Of a stretch of DNA of 64,000 nucleotides, positions 58,710-64,000 are shown piece by piece (position 1 is the first letter of the stretch; each line of letters starts with the position of its first letter). Source of the stretch: Hyphomicrobiales bacterium (GTDB lineage: Bacteria > Pseudomonadota > Alphaproteobacteria > Rhizobiales > Methyloligellaceae); the NCBI GenBank assembly GCA_021775555.1, contig JAJFHP010000067.1, forward strand, positions 32,722-96,721, read 5' to 3'. The position numbers were made by a program, and so were the translations under genes. The notes beneath the pieces were generated by a model. The model worked only from the letters and a program-made list of their open reading frames with translations. It made no database searches and had not been told where the DNA came from.

Positions 58710-59765
58710 ATGACCTACATGAAGAAGCCGAATGTCCGCCATCCGGGCCTGCGCAAGAATGAGTTGGGTCTCACGCGGCGCGACTACGAGGGCCTTGTCT
58801 CAACGCTGTGTGCGGGGTGTGGTCACGACTCGATTTCGGCCGCCATCATTGAAGCCTGCTTTGAGCTTGATCTGCCCGCACACCGGTTGGCGAAACTTTC
58901 CGGTATTGGCTGTTCTTCCAAGACACCGACTTATTTTCTCAACCGCAGCCATGGCTTCAACTCGGTGCATGGCCGGATGCCCTCGATTGCGACCGGTGCC
59001 AACCTGGCAAACCGCGACTTGATTTATCTCGGTGTTTCGGGCGATGGCGATACGGCATCTATTGGCTTGGGGCAATTCTGTCACGCCATGCGACGTCGTG
59101 TAAACATGATCTATATTGTTGAAAACAATGGCACTTATGGACTGACCAAGGGTCAATTCTCGGCCACGAGCGACCGTGTGTCCAAGTCCAAGAAGGGGGA
59201 AGCTAACCTGTTTGAGGCGATAGACCTCTGCACGCTGGCCATTCATCTGGGTGCTGGTTTCGTGGCACGGGGTTTTTCCGGCGACAAGAACCACTTGGTA
59301 CCGCTCATCAAGGCGGCATTCCGTTATAACGGGTTCGCTTTTATCGACATCGTTTCACCCTGCGTCACTTTCAATGACCACGAGGATTCAACCAAGTCTT
59401 ATGACTATGTGCGCGCGCATAACGAGGCCATGGACCGGCTCGACCTGGTGCCGGAGCGCGAGGAAATTACCGCGCAGGCAGAAGAAGGCCAGACCACGAC
59501 AGTACGCATGCATGACGGCTCACTGATGCGTCTTCACAAGCTGGACGACAGCTATGATCCGCGCGATTCCGAAAGTGCACTGACCACCCTGCGCAAGCGC
59601 TACGCCAAGGGGCAGGTGGTCACGGGGCTGCTCCATATCGATGACCAGGACACCGATTTACACAAGTTGCTGGGCACTACAAGTCAGCCCCTGAACGCGG
59701 TGCCGATGAGCGAGCTGTGCCCTGGCAATGCGGAGCTGGCGAAGATCAACAAGGGCTTTCGGTAA
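58710..59765 (+). CDS. 2-oxoacid:acceptor oxidoreductase beta subunit (KorB-like)
   Basis: 'STLCAGCGHDSISAAIIEACF', 'GVSGDGDTASIGLGQFCHAMRRRVNMIYIVENNGTYGLTKGQFSATS'. Confidence 0.9.
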   Translation: MTYMKKPNVRHPGLRKNELGLTRRDYEGLVSTLCAGCGHDSISAAIIEACFELDLPAHRLAKLSGIGCSSKTPTYFLNRSHGFNSVHGRMPSIATGANLANRDLIYLGVSGDGDTASIGLGQFCHAMRRRVNMIYIVENNGTYGLTKGQFSATSDRVSKSKKGEANLFEAIDLCTLAIHLGAGFVARGFSGDKNHLVPLIKAAFRYNGFAFIDIVSPCVTFNDHEDSTKSYDYVRAHNEAMDRLDLVPEREEITAQAEEGQTTTVRMHDGSLMRLHKLDDSYDPRDSESALTTLRKRYAKGQVVTGLLHIDDQDTDLHKLLGTTSQPLNAVPMSELCPGNAELAKINKGFR

Positions 59766-59785
59766 TACCCGGAACAACCTGACGA

Positions 59786-60994
59786 TCAGGGCTTAGCAAT
59801 CACTCTCGCTGCGACTAGTGACAGGAATGCAAGGATCGTCATGGCGAATGCAAACTCGATAACCCGGTCATAGCCTCCAATTTCCCAGACGAAAGATCCG
59901 ACCGTCGGGGCAAATGCGTAACCGACCAGATATACGGCAGCCAGAATTCCGGCAACGAGACCAAAATCCTGCCGCCCGAGATATTCGGCAATGATGACTG
60001 GTCGTAAAATGCTGACCACGCCGTGTCCCGCTCCCTGAAAGAGAACGAAACCAACGAGTAGGGCAGGGACTGCAGCCGCGCCGTAGAGGAAAAGGGCAGC
60101 AGTTGAGGCGGCAAGAGTGCAGACGATAAACATGGCGCTGGTTGAAACGTGACGCTCGGCAGTCATCATGGCGAGGCGTCCAGACACCTGCATCGGACCG
60201 ATCATCGAAATGGCAAGGATTGCAGTTTCTTTATGAACTCCACGCTCGTCCAGCAAGGGCAGCAGATGGTTGATGAGAATTCCATGATTGAACGCCATAC
60301 CGATGAAGCAAATGACGAGGCACCAGAACAGCGGAGAGCGAAAGAGACGCAGGGCTGCTTCTGTCTTGCGCCCTGGCGGTAGCAATGTTTCACGAGGTTG
60401 GTCATCAGCCTTGCCGCAGGCATGCCAGAATAAGGGTGCTGCAATGAATATGATGACTGCGGCGAATACCAGAAGTGTCCCGCGCCAGCCTATGGTAGCG
60501 GACAGAGCGTTCGCGCTTGGAAATGAGACCGTGCCCGCAAGCCCGGCAACCAGGGTCACCAATGTGATTGCGCGTTTGGCCTGGTCACCCATGGTACGGG
60601 TGAGAACTGCAAAGCAGGCATCATAAAGACTGCCCGCCATGGCAAAACCGATCAGTATCCACACAGCATAGAATTGCCAGAGTTGCGTCACCTGTGAGAG
60701 CAAAACAAGCAGGAACGCGCCAAACAGCGCACTTCCGGTGAGTTGGATACGACCTTTGCCTCGATCAATGATGCGACCGGCAATAGGCGCTGAAGCTGCT
60801 GAAACAAGCAATGAGATCGTTAGTGCGCCGGTGAGTTCCGTTTTTGACCAGCCAAAGTCCTTCTCCCATTCGAGCAGAAGGGCCGGGAAGGAATAGTAGA
60901 GTGCTGCCCAAACGATAGTTTCCGCAACAGCGAGGGGCCATACGATGCGGCGGAATGCATGGGGCGAAGTTTTAGGGTTCATACGTGTAGGCAA
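59786..60994 (-). CDS. MFS transporter
   Basis: About 12 hydrophobic segments; 'GWSKTELTGALTISLLVSAASAPIAGRIIDRGKGR'. Confidence 0.87.
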   Translation of the reverse strand: MPTRMNPKTSPHAFRRIVWPLAVAETIVWAALYYSFPALLLEWEKDFGWSKTELTGALTISLLVSAASAPIAGRIIDRGKGRIQLTGSALFGAFLLVLLSQVTQLWQFYAVWILIGFAMAGSLYDACFAVLTRTMGDQAKRAITLVTLVAGLAGTVSFPSANALSATIGWRGTLLVFAAVIIFIAAPLFWHACGKADDQPRETLLPPGRKTEAALRLFRSPLFWCLVICFIGMAFNHGILINHLLPLLDERGVHKETAILAISMIGPMQVSGRLAMMTAERHVSTSAMFIVCTLAASTAALFLYGAAAVPALLVGFVLFQGAGHGVVSILRPVIIAEYLGRQDFGLVAGILAAVYLVGYAFAPTVGSFVWEIGGYDRVIEFAFAMTILAFLSLVAARVIAKP

Positions 60995-61027
60995 GATCGT
61001 AAATCGAATCCCAATCAGAATGCTCTA

Positions 61028-63103
61028 CTATGCCACCTTTGTTTGCACTAATCCTGTTTGTGCTTCCAGTTTTTCTTCTGGCCCTGCAATCGGCAGGCAT
61101 ATGGTGAATGTGCTGCCTTCGCCCTTCTTGCTCTTAGCATTAAACGAACCGCCATGCATCTCAACCAGCGTTTTCACCAGATTGAGACCGATACCAGTAC
61201 CGCTCGTTCCTGTAGAGGTCCTGGCCCGGAAGAACCGCTCCCCGATTTGGCCTATTTCATCCTCGTCAATACCAATGCCATTATCACGTACTGAGAAAAC
61301 CACTTGTTGAGAGTCCGTTTGCCCTTTTACCTCGATATCGGGTGCATCTGGTGAATACTTCAACGCATTGGACAGGAGATTGGTGAATACCTGTTCCAGG
61401 GCGTGGGAATCGGCCTGTATGGTGTCAGGTATATCAGCCAGATCGCATGAGATGATATGGGCATTAGCGAGATCCTGCTGACGCATGCATACCTCGTGAA
61501 TGACCTGCTTGATATTGCAAGGTTCAATCACAATATCGATCTTTCCTTCTTCCATGCGCGCTGCAGTGAGGGTGCTTTCCATCAGCCGTGTCATACGCTG
61601 GACGGCACTCCTGATCTTCTGGACCCTCTCAACAGCATCGTCTGGAGTGAGCTTGTTTTTGTCGGCCCGGCTCTTCATGCGCTGTGCGGTTGCGTCGATA
61701 ATGGCCAAAGGGGTGCGGAACTCATGACTGGCCATGGAAACAAACTCGCGCTGCAGTTTATTAAGTTTCTGCTCCTTGGCTAAAGCTTCTTCCAATTCTT
61801 TGGCCTGGCCTTTTAATTCCTGCGTAGCAGTATCGACCAGTTCTTGAAGATGGTCGCGATGGTTTACAAGTTCAGCCTGATCGCGAACCTCCTGCGTCTT
61901 GTCAGAACCTGTACCGTGATAGCCCTTGAATTTACCGTTTTCATCAAATACCGGCCGCCCACTGATCGTCCAGTGCCGTGTCTCTCCGTTTTCGTTTTTC
62001 AAGGTGTAGTTGAAGTCACGGAAAGGAAGTTCATCCCTTAGGTTGGCCAAATGGGTATCCCAGTCAGCTATGGCATCCTTGCTGATCTGATCATGTGTTT
62101 TCCCAAGAAGTTGTTTCTTGGGAAACCCTGAGGCTTGCTGGAAGCGGTCTGAGAGGTAGGTGAAGCGTAAGTTTTCATCGCATTCCCATATCCAGTCAGA
62201 GGATACCTCCACAATGTTACGGAAACGCTGCTCACTATGATGTAGCTGATGTTCTCTTTGCTTAAGCTTCATCAGGCTGTGTTTGAAAATGACGTAGGAT
62301 CTGGCAACAGCGCCGATCTCATCTTTGTTATGCACTTTGACATCGACGGACATATCGTCTGCACTGAGTGCATCAAGGCCGGTAACGATCTCACCAAGCG
62401 GGCGTATAATACTGCGACTAACCAGGAAGACGGCAACAACAGTGCCGATGACAATGGCAACGCCTGTTAACGTCGTCAGCAGTATAAAGGCGAAGCTTTC
62501 TCTCTCTTCAGCCTCTCTAGCTGCGCTCTTGGTTAAACCTCCTACGTTGGCAACCAGTTGTTCCAAGTGGCTGGTGAGGCTTTCTTCCTCGACCTCAATT
62601 ATGGGTAACTGTGTGAAAGCCTGTTCGATCTTACCTTCATCAACCAACGTGAGTGTCTGCGTGGTAAGCCGGTCATACTCCATGTGCTTCGTGCTGAGCC
62701 AGCCAAGCATGGTCACTACTCTCTGATATTCCTGTCGCTCTTTTACCGATGTGGAAGTATCAACTGAGCTTTGTGCAATAAACTTCACCTGGTCGAATTC
62801 CTGATCGACCTTGGTGATCAATTTCTTAAATTCCTGGACTGTTTCATCAAACTCGTTGGAGGCTGCTCCGGAATGCCCCTTCACCTTTTCACCGGCACGG
62901 AAGGCACGCTCGAAGGTGATCACTTGTTTGATCTGGTGGATGGTAATCTTGGTCAGGGCATCAGCCAACGGAATGTTGCGTTGTGCGATTCCTTCGATCT
63001 CAACGCTGATTTTGCTCATCTGCCAAATGCCAATGCCAGCCACCATAGTGAGCAGCCCAAGGCAGAACGCCACGAGAGTAAAAATTCTGGTTTTGATTTT
63101 CAT
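61028..63103 (-). CDS. Membrane sensor histidine kinase (MCP-like sensor region, HAMP, PAS, HisKA, HATPase)
   Basis: 'FVSMASHEFRTPLAIIDATAQRMKS' H-box, 'NLLSNALKYSPDAPDIEV' N-box, 'GTGIGLNLVKTLVEMHGGSF' G-box; PAS/PAC 'WIWECDENLRFTYLSDRFQQASGFPKKQLLGKT'. Confidence 0.9.
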   Translation of the reverse strand: MKIKTRIFTLVAFCLGLLTMVAGIGIWQMSKISVEIEGIAQRNIPLADALTKITIHQIKQVITFERAFRAGEKVKGHSGAASNEFDETVQEFKKLITKVDQEFDQVKFIAQSSVDTSTSVKERQEYQRVVTMLGWLSTKHMEYDRLTTQTLTLVDEGKIEQAFTQLPIIEVEEESLTSHLEQLVANVGGLTKSAAREAEERESFAFILLTTLTGVAIVIGTVVAVFLVSRSIIRPLGEIVTGLDALSADDMSVDVKVHNKDEIGAVARSYVIFKHSLMKLKQREHQLHHSEQRFRNIVEVSSDWIWECDENLRFTYLSDRFQQASGFPKKQLLGKTHDQISKDAIADWDTHLANLRDELPFRDFNYTLKNENGETRHWTISGRPVFDENGKFKGYHGTGSDKTQEVRDQAELVNHRDHLQELVDTATQELKGQAKELEEALAKEQKLNKLQREFVSMASHEFRTPLAIIDATAQRMKSRADKNKLTPDDAVERVQKIRSAVQRMTRLMESTLTAARMEEGKIDIVIEPCNIKQVIHEVCMRQQDLANAHIISCDLADIPDTIQADSHALEQVFTNLLSNALKYSPDAPDIEVKGQTDSQQVVFSVRDNGIGIDEDEIGQIGERFFRARTSTGTSGTGIGLNLVKTLVEMHGGSFNAKSKKGEGSTFTICLPIAGPEEKLEAQTGLVQTKVA

Positions 63104-63173
63104 AGAGCTGCCGGTGGGCGTAGGGACTAGCAGCTCGTATTTTTTTTCCATTTGATTTTCACTGAAAAATATT

Positions 63174-63196
63174 TTCCCAAATTCAAAGTTTGGGAA
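63174..63196. promoter_or_regulatory. Perfect inverted repeat TTCCCAAA-N7-TTTGGGAA upstream of the histidine kinase
   Basis: Read directly; 70-90 bp upstream of the likely start at 63103. Confidence 0.45.
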
Positions 63197-63441
63197 TATC
63201 CCAGTAGAAAAAACCAGAAATTTGTAAATTAATTCTTATGTAAAAGCAGAATTAGTTTGCCAAGGACTTGGTGCCTTCCCCCCGCAACAGCTTCATATGA
63301 GCATAAATTCTGGTACAGCAGTTGCCGAGCACCAGTAATCGCAAGTTGGGTAACTTACTGAGTGTGATCAGTGAGAGCATGTTAATGCATGCCACCAACG
63401 GCGACGCGGGAGAGCAGCTATCGCCGCCGGCTAGCTGCTTG

Positions 63442-63800
63442 TTAGACGCGTCCCTTCCAGGGAACGACTTTGCGCTCGATCCACCGCATTAGTAAATCGA
63501 ATGAGTAGGCAATGATGCCGATCACCACGATTCCCATGACGACAACAGATGTCACCAGGAATTCCGAGGCGCTCATGATCATGGCGCCTAAACCTTTCTG
63601 GGTGGCGACCACTTCAGCTGCAACCAGCGTCGTCCAGCCAAAACCGACGCCGATGCGCGTACCGGTCAGGATTTCCGGCATCGCGCCCTTGAGGATAACA
63701 TGCCACAGCACCTGTGCTCGGCTGGCGGACAACTGAAACAGCAACTCACGCATCGTCTGGTCCCACCGAAACCTGACAATTGGCTCTAGGATGAGTCCAA
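63442..63800 (-). pseudogene. Truncated, internally deleted TauC/SsuC-type ABC permease remnant
   Basis: C-terminal 'ILKGAMPEILTGTRIGVGFGWTTLVAAEVVATQKGLGAMIMSASEFL...' intact; 'LILEPIVRF' joined directly to 'WDQTMRELLFQLSASRAQV'; N-terminal half missing. Confidence 0.7.
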
Positions 63801-63971
63801 AATAGAAAGGTAGCTTGAGAGCAGACTTTGAACAAGTCGGCAGATTCTTGCGTGTCGGGCCGGTGGATAGGCATTTTGCCGAGATAACCCGCTTATCCGA
63901 CAGGCAGATGAGCGGGTGAGCGCATTTAGAGAAACCATTACACAAGAACCATCATAAAGGGAGGATAGACC

Positions 63972-64000
63972 ATGAAATCTAACCATCTAATTCGCACGAC
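63972..64000 (+). CDS. Start of a gene truncated by the right window edge (MKSNHLIRT...)
   Basis: ATG preceded by 'aaagggagga'; open to the window end. Confidence 0.4.

Noticed and set aside
63441-63447. GTTAGAC resembling an integron attC core (GTTRRRY)
   Set aside because: Single heptamer overlapping the relic's stop codon; no paired R'' core, no cassette structure and no integrase seen.

Overview
The 64 kb window looks like one contiguous piece of an alphaproteobacterial-type chromosome (inferred from gene content only). It is densely coding. I see no rRNA, tRNA, CRISPR array or intact mobile element. Main blocks: (1) 1-8246, a five-gene + strand run of exported proteins: a large 8-repeat DUF11-like protein, a Cys-rich protein, an SH3-like/CxxCH protein, and two tandem YceI paralogs with different C-termini. 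(2) 8281-18687 (-), glpR, an ugp-type ABC transporter, an EEP-family phosphodiesterase/phosphatase, a HAD phosphatase and a phnDCEE transporter. (3) glpD, glpK, an MscS-type channel and an internally deleted glpK remnant. (4) A B12-binding radical SAM protein, an S41 peptidase, a Crp/Fnr regulator and an LRR protein. (5) 30759-38417 (+), the most interesting locus: an EctB-type diaminobutyrate aminotransferase with unusual extra modules, a single-module membrane NRPS of poly-epsilon-lysine-synthetase (Pls) architecture, an Sfp-type PPTase and an MBL-fold hydrolase. The best prediction is a cationic homopoly(amino acid) system, probably poly-diaminobutyrate, though ectoine-like or other Dab products are not excluded. 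(6) An imelysin/DUF1111/imelysin/DUF1513 iron operon behind a strong Irr/ICE-like inverted repeat. (7) A sulfite reductase, ferredoxin and 2-oxoacid:ferredoxin oxidoreductase block. (8) A MacAB-like ABC exporter. (9) A second, KorCAB-like 2-oxoacid oxidoreductase operon. (10) An MFS transporter, an orphan hybrid PAS/HAMP histidine kinase and a decayed TauC-type permease. All family calls come from reading motifs by eye. No database search was run.
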